From contig NZ_BSND01000004.1 in NCBI RefSeq assembly GCF_030159795.1, positions 434,001 to 498,000 on the forward strand: a DNA stretch of 64,000 bases. The letters are read 5' to 3'. The notes under the pieces are model-generated. The model made no database searches. It had not been told where the DNA came from and saw only the letters and a list, made by a program, of their open reading frames with translations. The stretch comes from Methylophaga thalassica. Lineage in GTDB: Bacteria; Pseudomonadota; Gammaproteobacteria; Nitrosococcales; Methylophagaceae. Shown piece after piece: positions 1-12,575 of the stretch. Position 1 is the stretch's first letter, and each line of letters begins with the position of its first letter. The position numbers and the translations under genes are program-made.

Positions 1-170
1 TCGTTATTTAATTGCTGAGCATCAATATTAATTTCACTCATATCATTCACAATAACCGCGACTTTCCTACCCTCACGATTATTCAGGATATGGTTGAGTA
101 CGGTGGTTTTGCCTGCGCCAAGAAAACCTGACAAAACAGTCACTGGCAGGCGCTTATCGTTTGTCTTCAT
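1..170 (-). CDS. COG0523/CobW-family GTPase, N-terminal fragment
   Basis: Only the first 56 residues lie in the window; the gene runs off the left edge. The start is the ATG whose complement ends at 170. The translation contains the Walker A loop [16 protein letters not shown] and then [14 protein letters not shown], which is the signature of the CobW/COG0523 metal-chaperone GTPases (known family). The first 17 bases overlap the end of the upstream DksA-like gene, so the two are probably translationally coupled. With a zinc-free DksA paralogue upstream and a Fur-type palindrome in front of the operon, I infer a zinc-starvation role (ZigA/YeiR-type zinc chaperone) rather than cobalamin synthesis. 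The metal-binding part is outside the window, so the subgroup cannot be checked. Confidence 0.88.
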   Translation of the reverse strand, partial: MKTNDKRLPVTVLSGFLGAGKTTVLNHILNNREGRKVAVIVNDMSEINIDAQQLNN

Positions 171-558
171 AACGTCGTTCTCTTTTTTCATTTATATTCT
201 TGATATCGGTACTGTATTCTGCCGTTGGCCTAATCAATAGCCGTGCTAAGCCAATCGGTTCCCCACTTTCTATGCAATAGCCGTAATCTCCTTGGCGTAT
301 CCGCTGCCTGGCTTTGTCAATTTTAGGAATCAGCTGACGCTTACGATCGGCCAGTCTTAATGCAAGCTGAGCCTCTTCTTCCAGAGTCGCTCGATCCGAT
401 ACATCACTGACTCTTTCATAGTTAATGTCCACCTTTGATGCTTCAATTTCATCCAGTGTCTCTTGCCTCAACTCAAGCAACCTGGCATCAAAAAAAGCTA
501 ACTGCTCAGCATTCATATAGTCAGCTTGGTCCATAGCCAACAAGGCTTTTTCATCCAT
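154..558 (-). CDS. dksA2: DksA2-type (zinc-independent) RNA polymerase secondary-channel regulator
   Basis: 134-residue DksA/TraR-family protein with an N-terminal coiled-coil arm and a C-terminal globular part ([12 protein letters not shown], then [12 protein letters not shown]). Ordinary DksA has four zinc cysteines in these two motifs. Here only the first remains, and the others read Ser, Ser and Ile. This matches the DksA2 type known from Pseudomonas, which replaces DksA under zinc starvation and acts with ppGpp on RNA polymerase. The start overlaps the end of the MerC-like gene by 8 bases and the stop overlaps the COG0523 GTPase start by 17, so the three form one operon. The zinc-starvation role is inferred from the lost ligands, the neighbours and the upstream palindrome. 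Confidence 0.87.
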   Translation of the reverse strand: MDEKALLAMDQADYMNAEQLAFFDARLLELRQETLDEIEASKVDINYERVSDVSDRATLEEEAQLALRLADRKRQLIPKIDKARQRIRQGDYGYCIESGEPIGLARLLIRPTAEYSTDIKNINEKRERRYEDKR

Positions 559-928
559 TACTTGGCTCCATCACTAAGGATTTTTTAGTGACTAACTTAC
601 GATTCCAGAAATGCCCACTCATAATCGCAAGCGCCGATGGAATCGTAATCCAGAACTCATAATGCTCGGGCAGAAAAAAGGTCGACACCATGGCACTGAT
701 TCCCAGAACCACTAGAATCATGGGGACATGATTACCATGCCTAATATAGGCAAAAGGTAAGCTCAACAGAGCAAATAATATAACCGGTACTAACATCACC
801 TGATGTATCCAGGGTGAGTCCAGCCAGGCACTGACAGCACCTAATGCCGCTAACCCCATCAACATCGATGTAATAACACAATGCACTAAGCACAAGCCTG
901 AACAAGCAATTGCAATATTGTCTTTCAT
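551..928 (-). CDS. MerC-like small membrane protein
   Basis: 125 residues with about four hydrophobic segments, which is the size and layout of MerC-family inner-membrane proteins. The first helix holds a Cys cluster, CSGLCLVHC, the kind of motif MerC uses for metal (Hg/thiophilic ion) handling. The start is taken at ATG 928, preceded by AAGAGGTG; an upstream in-frame GTG at 934 falls inside that ribosome-binding site. It is the first gene of the operon with dksA2 and the COG0523 GTPase. There are no other mer genes here, so mercury resistance is unlikely. A role in metal homeostasis under zinc limitation is inferred from context only. Confidence 0.72.
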   Translation of the reverse strand: MKDNIAIACSGLCLVHCVITSMLMGLAALGAVSAWLDSPWIHQVMLVPVILFALLSLPFAYIRHGNHVPMILVVLGISAMVSTFFLPEHYEFWITIPSALAIMSGHFWNRKLVTKKSLVMEPSNG

Positions 929-943
929 AAGCACCTCTTAATT

Positions 944-962
944 TATGATATATCGTATCATA
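944..962. promoter_or_regulatory. Candidate Zur/Fur-type operator
   Basis: Perfect 7-bp inverted repeat TATGATA-n5-TATCATA, 15 bases upstream of the MerC-like gene's ATG. On the minus strand the right arm also provides a TATGAT -10-like hexamer, so a bound repressor would block the promoter. A 19-bp AT-rich palindrome before a dksA2-COG0523 operon fits Zur. The sequence is not the textbook Zur consensus, and the regulator is inferred. Confidence 0.5.
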
Positions 963-1043
963 TTGTTAAAAAATAGCAGATGCAAGAAAATTCATGGTTC
1001 AAACTAAAAATGGAATTAGACGTTTAGAAAAAACATCACTGAA

Positions 1044-1511
1044 CTAATAGCGTATTGCCAAGACAAAGTAGACTTTTTTCTGACCAGCAACCTCAATGAC
1101 TACCTCATCATCTATCGTCTTACCCAGTAACTTTCGCGCTAATGGCGAATCAATACTGATATAGCCTTTTGAGGCATCAATCTCATCCGGGCCGACAATG
1201 CGATATTCCTTTTCATCACCCTCTTCTGTCTCAACAGTGACCCAGGCAGCGAAAAAAATATGATCTTTATTATCGGGCGCCTGATCCACCACTTTCAAAT
1301 CAGGTAATCTTTTTTGCAAATAACGAATTCGACGGTCGATCTCACGTAATTCTTTTTTACGGTAAATATATTCAGCATTCTCAGAACGGTCTCCCTCAGC
1401 TGCCGCCGCTGAAAGCGCTTTCACCACATCACGGCGTCGTGCCCAACGCGCAGTGAGTTCTTGGTTCAGCTCTGCGTAGCCTTCGGCAGTAATATACGGT
1501 GAAGATGCCAT
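1044..1511 (-). CDS. greB: Transcription elongation factor GreB
   Basis: 155 residues, the usual GreA/GreB length. The N-terminal coiled coil carries the acidic tip motif AEGDRSENAEYIYRKKELREID, residues about 38-59, which in Gre factors reaches into the RNA polymerase secondary channel and stimulates cleavage of backtracked RNA. The C-terminal FKBP-like domain follows (IVGPDEID, then SPLARKLLGK). The basic stretch near the tip (YRKKELREIDRRIRYLQKR) favours GreB over GreA. It stands alone, with short intergenic gaps on both sides. It binds the same polymerase channel as the nearby DksA2-type protein. Confidence 0.93.
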   Translation of the reverse strand: MASSPYITAEGYAELNQELTARWARRRDVVKALSAAAAEGDRSENAEYIYRKKELREIDRRIRYLQKRLPDLKVVDQAPDNKDHIFFAAWVTVETEEGDEKEYRIVGPDEIDASKGYISIDSPLARKLLGKTIDDEVVIEVAGQKKVYFVLAIRY

Positions 1512-1577
1512 TGTTTACATTCCAAATGAAAAAGGCTGGATCATATCAATATTCAATAAATACGTGAGCTTTGATGC

Positions 1578-1964
1578 TCAGACATTCACCTTATAATTGA
1601 GATCTCTGGCTTCATCTCCTGTCATACCTCGAAATCCCCACTGATAAGGTGCCTGTTCGTGAATAGTGATCTCAATATCACTGGGAGAGATAAAAAGCTG
1701 TGTTTCAATTTCTTGGAATAAAGTCTTAATCAATTGTTTTTGTGTATCAACTTGTCGCCCTGACATCATATGAATTTCTATCACCGTATAAGCGTCTGTT
1801 CGTCCGCCGGGATAATAGAAATCATCTTTATCCATCGGAATAAAGCGATGAGCCCGTTTATCTTCAGGTAATCCCAACACAGTCTGCATACATCGATGAA
1901 TAACATCTGATAACTGCGCTTTAATTGGATTAAGCCTCTCTTTAATACCGTAAATAATAATCAT
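1578..1964 (-). CDS. Tautomerase-superfamily protein lacking the catalytic Pro1
   Basis: 128 residues from ATG 1964, which has GAGG eight bases upstream; a five-codon longer form would start at 1979 without one. The pattern LGLPEDKRAHRF, a central strand, EIEIT-type beta strands, then APYQWGFRGMTGDEARDLNYKV matches the longer MIF/4-oxalocrotonate tautomerase relatives (Pfam Tautomerase_2 type). Known tautomerases use the N-terminal proline as general base. This one begins Met-Ile-Ile-Ile-Tyr, so either the chemistry differs or the fold serves another role. Substrate unknown. It stands alone between greB and the rearranged kef/MCP region. Confidence 0.65.
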   Translation of the reverse strand: MIIIYGIKERLNPIKAQLSDVIHRCMQTVLGLPEDKRAHRFIPMDKDDFYYPGGRTDAYTVIEIHMMSGRQVDTQKQLIKTLFQEIETQLFISPSDIEITIHEQAPYQWGFRGMTGDEARDLNYKVNV

Positions 1965-2292
1965 TGAATAAAACCTCAATAAGCCTCTATGTTTATCTTA
2001 TTTATATTCAACAACCCTGCTAATTGTTGCTGATTAATAAGCCTTTCTGAAGGTATTATAACCAACGTCTTTTGTGTAATTTAAGCGGATTTGCTATGTA
2101 CTTGAGCCACTAAGCTAGCATCTATCCAGCCAAGGTTCATGCATCACTAAAAAGTCATTTGCAATAAATCGTATATGCTATATTTTCAACAGATGTAGTG
2201 TCGTCAAGCAGACGACCATATCGTGTGTTTGAGACCACTTCTGCAAAGCGTTCTTCCTTACTTACTACTATTCTGTTTTATGGATATAACTG
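1965..2292. other. Intergenic region without a recognisable gene
   Basis: About 330 bases between the tautomerase and the truncated antiporter gene, both of which begin here (divergent), so it must hold two promoters. The stretch is AT-rich with short T runs. I see no convincing -35/-10 pair, hairpin terminator or RNA gene. Confidence 0.5.
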
Positions 2293-2772
2293 ATGACTGA
2301 CATCCTGCTTCTGACCTTTGTATTTCTGGCTGCAGGTGTATTAGTTGTCCCTATTGCATCTCATTTTTCACTAGGGTCGGTCCTTGGCTATCTGATTGCT
2401 GGTATCCTCATCAGCCCGCTGTTAACACTATTCAATGTCAATGTCTCAGCCATACAGCATATCGCTGAATTTGGTGTGGTGATGATGCTCTTTCTGATTG
2501 GCTTGGAATTAGAGCCGAGAAAACTCTGGTCCATGCGTGCTCGTTTACTTGGTTTGGGTGGCGGCCAGATTTTATTAACCACCGGCGCGGTCACAGCGAT
2601 TGGCATCATGCTGGATCAACCCTGGTCAGTCTCGTTCACTATCGGTCTTATCTTTTCCTTATCTTCCACAGCCATTGTTTTACAAACACTGACGGAAAGA
2701 GGACTATTAAAATCAGATGGTGGCCAGGCTTCCTTAGCCGTTCTTTTCTGGTCTGATTTAGAACCTGACTGA
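2293..2772 (+). pseudogene. Truncated Kef-type (CPA2) monovalent cation:proton antiporter, N-terminal part
   Basis: The first ~152 residues are clearly the N-terminal membrane domain of a KefB/KefC/YbaL-type antiporter. Helices 1-5 are visible, with the family motifs [43 protein letters not shown] and GGQASLAVL. Family members are usually 550-660 residues with a further seven or so helices and often an RCK/TrkA-N domain. Here homology stops near position 2745, where the family expects LLFQD, and a stop follows eight residues later inside sequence that belongs to a chemoreceptor gene on the other strand. The product would lack most of the transport core and should be non-functional. Either the genome has a deletion here or the assembly is chimeric. 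Confidence 0.85.
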
Positions 2773-3346
2773 CTAATGATTCAATCTTGTCACTGGCATC
2801 ATGGGCTTTTGAGGCAAGATTTCTGACTTCATCGGCAACAACAGCAAAACCTCGACCGGCATCACCGGCCCTGGCGGCCTCGATCGCAGCATTTAACGCG
2901 AGTAAGTTAGTTTGCTCTGAGATTTCTTGAATGGTGGCAACCAATACATTGATATCGTTAGCTGTTTTATCTAGCACCCCAACAACTGTAATACTCTCAT
3001 TTGCATGAGCATTAATGGTTTCAGCTCGTTGATTTAATTTCTCAACGGCTTGTGTGGTCTGAGCAAAAATCTCTTTTAACTGATCCAGCGTTTCTCTCTC
3101 TTCCCTAAGACTTGTTGCACTCTGTAATAATCCATCACGGACAGTTTGAAGCATCTTGCCGCCTTCTAACTGAACACCTATCAGTCCTTCACCCTGACTG
3201 AGCTGTCTTTTTAAACTCGCTATTTCACTCTCTTTTTGAGCTAGCTGGGATATCAGCTCATTTTGTTGCGTTTGATGTTGTTTTTCTCTCTCTTTCAGTT
3301 CTCGCTCTAATGCTGCTATTTGTTGTTTTAGTTTTTTTGAAAACAC
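2648..3346 (-). pseudogene. Truncated soluble methyl-accepting chemotaxis protein
   Basis: Reads from a GTG start at 3346 with AAGGA about ten bases upstream. Residues 1-55 are a charged coiled coil with no membrane segment. Residues about 70-195 are the start of an MCP signalling domain, including the near-invariant hairpin tip [20 protein letters not shown] (the CheA/CheW contact). After [15 protein letters not shown] (about position 2760) the frame continues into the antisense of the kef gene ([13 protein letters not shown] and on), which is not MCP-like. About half of the signalling domain and any C-terminal sensor domain are missing. It lies downstream of a CheW-like gene on the same strand, so an intact chemosensory pair probably existed. 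Confidence 0.85.
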
Positions 3347-3495
3347 AGTTAATTCATCCTTAAAGGTTCACTAAGTAACGCTCACAAAACACTGCTAAGT
3401 TTTATGAGTTATAACCACAGACAGTTCGGGGAGTAAACGGGCAAAAAAATAAACGGGGCTCGACTCATGCGCTCATCTTCAACCAAACTGAAAAG

Positions 3496-4353
3496 TTAGG
3501 TGACTAAGATTGGCTCATCAATCAGTTTATCAATATTGAAATAAAGACAATCGGGGCTATTGTCTCGTGTATAGATACCATCCAGTACTTTTGCTATCTG
3601 ACTTAACTGAGCCAGGGCGCCCGCATTACTAGCCTGAAACTCACTCGCGTCATAGCTAATCACATCGTTTATTTCGTCTATCAACAATGCAAATCTGGGC
3701 GTTTTTCCATCTTCAGTCACGAATAACAAGACTTGTCTCATAGCAGCTTGTAAATGCTCAACAGCACGAGCAAATAATGTACTCATGCGCTGGATGGTGG
3801 CACCACGTTCGCGGCGCAATAATTCCATTGCATCCTGACTGTTGCCACTATTGCTCAGTGTAAGCAAACGTTCTGCCATTTCATAGAGTGTCTGCTGAGT
3901 CACATCAAACAAAGACAATAACTCCATCAAAGTGTCATCTCTGGTTTGAAACTGTTTTCGCCATTGACTAAATTGGCTTTTTTTCAAGTCTGTAGAGTAT
4001 GTGAATTCACTGCTATTTTTGACGGCCATTTCCAGCGCATTGACCCACTCATTGAGCTCCTGCTCATGCAGCTTCAATTCGGCGATGATTTTGGCCTTAC
4101 TATCGATACCAGAGTTAACACCCACCCGGTGGGCAAAATCCAATACCGGCACCACAATACCCTGATATTTAATCACCCCTTTCAGACCACGTTCTTCCAC
4201 CGGGACCTTTTGAACGGAGTCGACATCCTGCCCCAGCATCAGCACATAATCGACATTGAGACCAAACATCATGTCTTCGATAAAGAAGGTGAAAACCTGA
4301 GTCTTCTCTGATGCCTTACCGGCATTAGCCGCCTGAGCAGAATGCAGTGTCAT
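3496..4353 (-). CDS. CheW-like coupling protein with an inserted, ligand-less CZB-like domain
   Basis: 285 residues. A CheW half-domain (about 17-80: VFTFFIEDMMFGLNVDYVL, then KGVIKYQGIVVPVLD) is followed by a helical insert (about 90-205), and the CheW fold resumes (VLLFVTEDGKTPRFALLID, then DVISYDASEF). The insert resembles the chemoreceptor zinc-binding (CZB) domain: LNEWV, QFSQWR and LLSLFDVTQQTLYEMAERLL line up with the H-x2-W, CxFGxW and HxxxH segments. All four zinc ligands appear replaced (His to Leu, Cys to Ser, both His lost), so zinc sensing is doubtful. It is probably an adaptor between the MCP and CheA. The MCP gene immediately downstream is broken. Domain assignment of the insert is by eye. 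Confidence 0.72.
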   Translation of the reverse strand: MTLHSAQAANAGKASEKTQVFTFFIEDMMFGLNVDYVLMLGQDVDSVQKVPVEERGLKGVIKYQGIVVPVLDFAHRVGVNSGIDSKAKIIAELKLHEQELNEWVNALEMAVKNSSEFTYSTDLKKSQFSQWRKQFQTRDDTLMELLSLFDVTQQTLYEMAERLLTLSNSGNSQDAMELLRRERGATIQRMSTLFARAVEHLQAAMRQVLLFVTEDGKTPRFALLIDEINDVISYDASEFQASNAGALAQLSQIAKVLDGIYTRDNSPDCLYFNIDKLIDEPILVT

Positions 4354-4412
4354 ATGCTGTCTCCATCCAAAAACTAGTATGCTTATATGAAGCTATATCG
4401 GCTGCTGAATCG

Positions 4413-4436
4413 AAGACTAAAACAAATTTTAGTCTT
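4413..4436 (-). terminator. Hairpin after mqo
   Basis: Perfect 10-bp stem AAGACTAAAA / TTTTAGTCTT with a CAAA loop, beginning one base after the mqo stop codon. The stem is AT-rich and no clear U tract follows on the minus strand, so it is either a weak terminator or a 3' stabilising hairpin. Confidence 0.45.
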
Positions 4437-4437
4437 A

Positions 4438-5766
4438 TCAGTGCAGGTCAGCTCTTAAACGGGTTTCATCTATCTGTGCCCCAAGTCGCCCACACACAAA
4501 TCGTAAATCCAGTTCGGCGTTTTCCAGACAACTGGTCGCTCCTGGTGAAGGAGTCATATTAAAGACGATACCTGTACCCGGGTTGATTTTCGCTTCGCCC
4601 AGCATCAATTGAGATGATTTTTTATCAATTAACTGAGGACGAACACCGCCAAAACCTTTGGCAAAGGTGACATCTTTTAATTGCAGAGAAGGTACGATTT
4701 TTCGTGCATCTTTCATAAACAACCAGCGGCGTAGCAGTGGTACTTCAAACAGGAAGTTTTTCAGAATGTAGTTACGAATGTCTTTGACCTTAAACAAATC
4801 CCAGAAGACTTTCATCACTCGTGAATCCAGCTTTAATACACGTAAGAACTCAAAAAAGGTTTTGCTGTTGTAGCGTTCCAGCATGGGTAATAACAACGCA
4901 GTGGGTCCAAAGCGAGTCTTACCCTCAATCAACACATCTGGATCCCCATGCACTGCGGCAAAAGGCAATTTGTCGTTTTGTACAGTGTAAACCTTGCCAT
5001 TGAGTAAGGGCGGAGTGAAATAGAAACTACCGGCAACGGGTAAACAGGAGAATTCAAGACCATATCCCATTTGCTGGGCTAATAGCAGGCTGTGTCCACC
5101 AGCAGAAACGACGACTGTTTTGGCTTTGATAACCGCGTTCTGGGTAACAATTGAAAACACACCATCTTTTTCAATGATGTCTTCAACGTGACTGTTCAGA
5201 AATAGCTTGAGATCTTTATCTGTTCGCTTTTGTGCCTGTTCGACAAAGCTTTCAGCCAAACGCTGGTAATCCACTGCTGAATATTCATCTAACACAGCCA
5301 ATGCCACACAAGGTTCTTCACGCATCTTGCCATCGACCATCACCACATTGGGTTCGATCTCAGCGATTTGCTCTTTTTCCAGCAGCTGCATTGAAGTGAA
5401 GACGGTGCGGAAACGTTCGAAACGCTCACGTAACATGGCACACTCTTTTTCACCCACGCCCAATACCATTTTGGGGTATTTAAAAATGATTTCATCACGT
5501 TCTGCCAGCTCATCAGCATAGTTGACAATCATCTGGGCCGCGGCTTTGACCTTTGCGGCTTTCTCAAGGGTGTAATTCGTTTCAATATCACCGCAGTGAA
5601 GCGTCTGACTATTATTTCTGCCGTTAGAGTTCACTTTGGCAACATGGTCGTATTTTTCAACCAGAGCGATATGTTGTATATCGGTGTATTCAGTGAGCAA
5701 ATACATCAGTGCTGTACCGCATACGCCACCACCGATAATGGCTACATCATGGACTTGTTCTGTCAT
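4438..5766 (-). CDS. mqo: Malate:quinone oxidoreductase-like FAD enzyme
   Basis: 442 residues. The N-terminal dinucleotide fold DVAIIGGGVCGTALMYLL binds FAD. It is followed by the Mqo-type segment KVNSNGRNNSQTLHCGDIETNY, residues about 44-65, and later VVVSAGGHS, FGGVRPQLIDKK and NMTPSPGATSCLENAE, all typical of malate dehydrogenase (quinone). The enzyme is a peripheral membrane protein that oxidises malate to oxaloacetate and passes electrons to the quinone pool, replacing or supplementing soluble Mdh in the TCA cycle. It is slightly shorter than the ~490-residue E. coli form. Monocistronic, with a hairpin at its 3' end. The related L-2-hydroxyglutarate oxidase family is the main alternative. 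Confidence 0.83.
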   Translation of the reverse strand: MTEQVHDVAIIGGGVCGTALMYLLTEYTDIQHIALVEKYDHVAKVNSNGRNNSQTLHCGDIETNYTLEKAAKVKAAAQMIVNYADELAERDEIIFKYPKMVLGVGEKECAMLRERFERFRTVFTSMQLLEKEQIAEIEPNVVMVDGKMREEPCVALAVLDEYSAVDYQRLAESFVEQAQKRTDKDLKLFLNSHVEDIIEKDGVFSIVTQNAVIKAKTVVVSAGGHSLLLAQQMGYGLEFSCLPVAGSFYFTPPLLNGKVYTVQNDKLPFAAVHGDPDVLIEGKTRFGPTALLLPMLERYNSKTFFEFLRVLKLDSRVMKVFWDLFKVKDIRNYILKNFLFEVPLLRRWLFMKDARKIVPSLQLKDVTFAKGFGGVRPQLIDKKSSQLMLGEAKINPGTGIVFNMTPSPGATSCLENAELDLRFVCGRLGAQIDETRLRADLH

Positions 5767-5862
5767 TTTTTATCCCAGCAAAAACTGCCGGCGATTTTAA
5801 CAGAATCAGCGTTTCACCGCAGTCAAAAAATAGCGATGAAACGCGGCGATGAAACCTACTGA

Positions 5863-10650
<4,788 letters not shown>

Positions 10651-10667
10651 TGGATCGGTTAGATTTA

Positions 10668-12467
10668 TCAAAGCATATCTCCCACCGCTGCGGTTGCTGC
10701 ATTCTGTCTTCGCCACCAAATAACGCCAGCTATCAGTAGAGCTAAGATAATGGCATTACCTATCAGAAGTTTTGTGTTATCAGATATTGAGATACCTGAT
10801 TCTTCATTATCCTCACTTAGCATCAAGTCATCATCCAAGGGCATAATATCGACGTCAGCTGCATCTTCACCTGTAATCGGTTCCAGAATGGGAGCAAGTT
10901 CTTCATCAAATAATTCAGCAGCTGGTTCAAGCGCTAATTCATCTTTCAACGTGATAGGCTCAGCCTGTAAAAAAACCGGACGTCCTTCAGGCGTTTCACC
11001 GCGTAACTGAAGCGATAATTCGTAATCGGCATCTTTCGTGAGTTCAGTTAATGTCAGCTGCCAATTGTTCGTATCCGTTTTCTGCATCTCGTATGGCCAC
11101 TCGCTACCATTTTCTTCTCTTAATAATGCTTTTATCGACAAAGAATCTTGTTTTATTAGGGTAGGTTCGACCTGAACCTGTATACGATGACTTCGACTAT
11201 CACCAGGTAGACGTTCCGAATCAACATAGTAAGGCGCTGCTATCACATTGATACTTTGGCGTCTCTGACGTTCAAACGTCGCACTTTTCAAGGTGACAAT
11301 CACATCCTGACGTCCAGCGGTGAACTCTTCACCCAATTTGGCATTAAACTGACTTTTTTGTGGGTCCAATGTCATCGACAACTGCTTTTCTTCCAGCTCA
11401 GAATTTTGTTTGAGTGAGCCGTCAACCAACTCAAGAAAATCGTTTCGTGTAATGGGTTTTCCGTGATCAGTTAATGTCGCGTGAAAATCGAACTTTTCCC
11501 CTTTCAGCACATTATTAGGTAAATCACTGGTTTCCAGTTTCATATCCGTGACAACCATTACCCTGTTATCCGGATCAAGCTGAGCATCAATTCGCCACTC
11601 GCCCGTCGCCGGGTTTTCAATGGTAATCAGATCAAAACTATCTTCATGTAACCAACGCAATTTATCTGATTGGTCCAACTCGGTGAGGGTTCTACCGTCA
11701 GGTGCTTTAAGTTGTGTTTCTGCTGAGCCTGCTTTTCGAAAAGCCAGCACTGTCATTTCATTGACACTGCTATCGATTTTGAACTGATTATCAGCGAGAG
11801 GGACAGTGTCTGGCTGGGTGGCTTTCTCAAACATATGTAAGAAAATACGTTGCAAATCATCAGCCGTATTGGCTTGTTGATACCAGCCATCCGTTTCCAT
11901 TGAGATAGCTTTCAGCAGTTCATGATCGGCATTATCTGACAGGGCAATGGTGTGAACGGCGAGATTCGCCGCTTTTAGTCTAGGCACAATCGCATTGAGG
12001 ATGCGCTGGCGAGAGGCTTCGCTGGCTTTTTGTCCTGGTTGCAAATCAACAAAACCATCAGACAATAAAATCAAGCTTTGACGTTGTTTAGGATCGTTTT
12101 TTATGCCTGTTTTTGTGGCTTTTTCTAAGGCTAGCTCGATATTAGTATAGAGACCAAGGGAGTGAATTTTTGAGGATTTTTCAATCGCTTTTTGTCGCCA
12201 GTCATCATCAACTTTTTGCCATGGCACCAGCATATTGACCATCTTAGCAAAGGTCCATACCCCTGAATTTGCGTCATCTGGCATGAGCCCCACTAACATT
12301 CTCAGCGCAGGTGCTCGCAGGTTTTTGGGATCATTCTTTTTCATGCTGCCCGAGACATCTATCACAACACGAACATCACTACTGGGTGTTTCAGCCGCTT
12401 GTGCAAGCTTTGTTGGTATAGTCACCAACAAAGCTAATGGCAATGCGATCTTTAAGAAATCTAACAT
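10668..12467 (-). CDS. VWA-domain membrane protein (TIGR03503-like)
   Basis: 599 residues. A signal peptide ([19 protein letters not shown], then AQA) precedes a von Willebrand factor A domain (about 32-215) with an intact MIDAS start DVSGSM and the later LLSDGFVD. Beta-rich segments follow (about 240-500), then an acidic linker and a C-terminal membrane helix ([19 protein letters not shown]) followed by RRQ. The VWA domain is therefore periplasmic and tethered at the C terminus. The layout recalls the gammaproteobacterial TIGR03503 group, whose function is not known. It lies 17 bases upstream of the giant acidic protein on the same strand, and its own linker is also Asp/Glu-rich, so the two probably work together. 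Confidence 0.78.
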   Translation of the reverse strand: MLDFLKIALPLALLVTIPTKLAQAAETPSSDVRVVIDVSGSMKKNDPKNLRAPALRMLVGLMPDDANSGVWTFAKMVNMLVPWQKVDDDWRQKAIEKSSKIHSLGLYTNIELALEKATKTGIKNDPKQRQSLILLSDGFVDLQPGQKASEASRQRILNAIVPRLKAANLAVHTIALSDNADHELLKAISMETDGWYQQANTADDLQRIFLHMFEKATQPDTVPLADNQFKIDSSVNEMTVLAFRKAGSAETQLKAPDGRTLTELDQSDKLRWLHEDSFDLITIENPATGEWRIDAQLDPDNRVMVVTDMKLETSDLPNNVLKGEKFDFHATLTDHGKPITRNDFLELVDGSLKQNSELEEKQLSMTLDPQKSQFNAKLGEEFTAGRQDVIVTLKSATFERQRRQSINVIAAPYYVDSERLPGDSRSHRIQVQVEPTLIKQDSLSIKALLREENGSEWPYEMQKTDTNNWQLTLTELTKDADYELSLQLRGETPEGRPVFLQAEPITLKDELALEPAAELFDEELAPILEPITGEDAADVDIMPLDDDLMLSEDNEESGISISDNTKLLIGNAIILALLIAGVIWWRRQNAATAAVGDML

Positions 12468-12489
12468 AGCAATCTACCTTGTTCATTAT

Positions 12490-12537
12490 GCTGTCAGCTC
12501 CTGTCTTTACGCTTTTTAAAGACATTTTTTTGACAGC
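12490..12537. repeat. Nested inverted repeat between metZ and the VWA gene
   Basis: Outer arms GCTGTCA / TGACAGC (12490-12496 and 12531-12537) enclose inner arms TGTCTTTA / TAAAGACA (12502-12509 and 12517-12524). Read on the plus strand, seven T follow the inner stem, as in an intrinsic terminator, yet both flanking genes lie on the minus strand. It could be the leader structure of the VWA operon, a terminator for antisense transcription, or a binding site. Confidence 0.5.
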
Positions 12538-12575
12538 CACTCCAATCTAGGCAGGGCTATGCAGGTTTTGTGCCG

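Noticed and set aside
1-928. Mercury-resistance (mer) operon because of the MerC-like protein
   Set aside because: No merR, merT, merP or merA; the neighbours point to zinc homeostasis.
2640-2780. Insertion sequence or transposon at the kef/MCP junction
   Set aside because: No inverted repeats, target duplication or transposase fragment; the two genes join directly.
4813-5862. Several 60-90-residue frames antisense to mqo
   Set aside because: They are shadows of a well-conserved gene and have no homology-like features.
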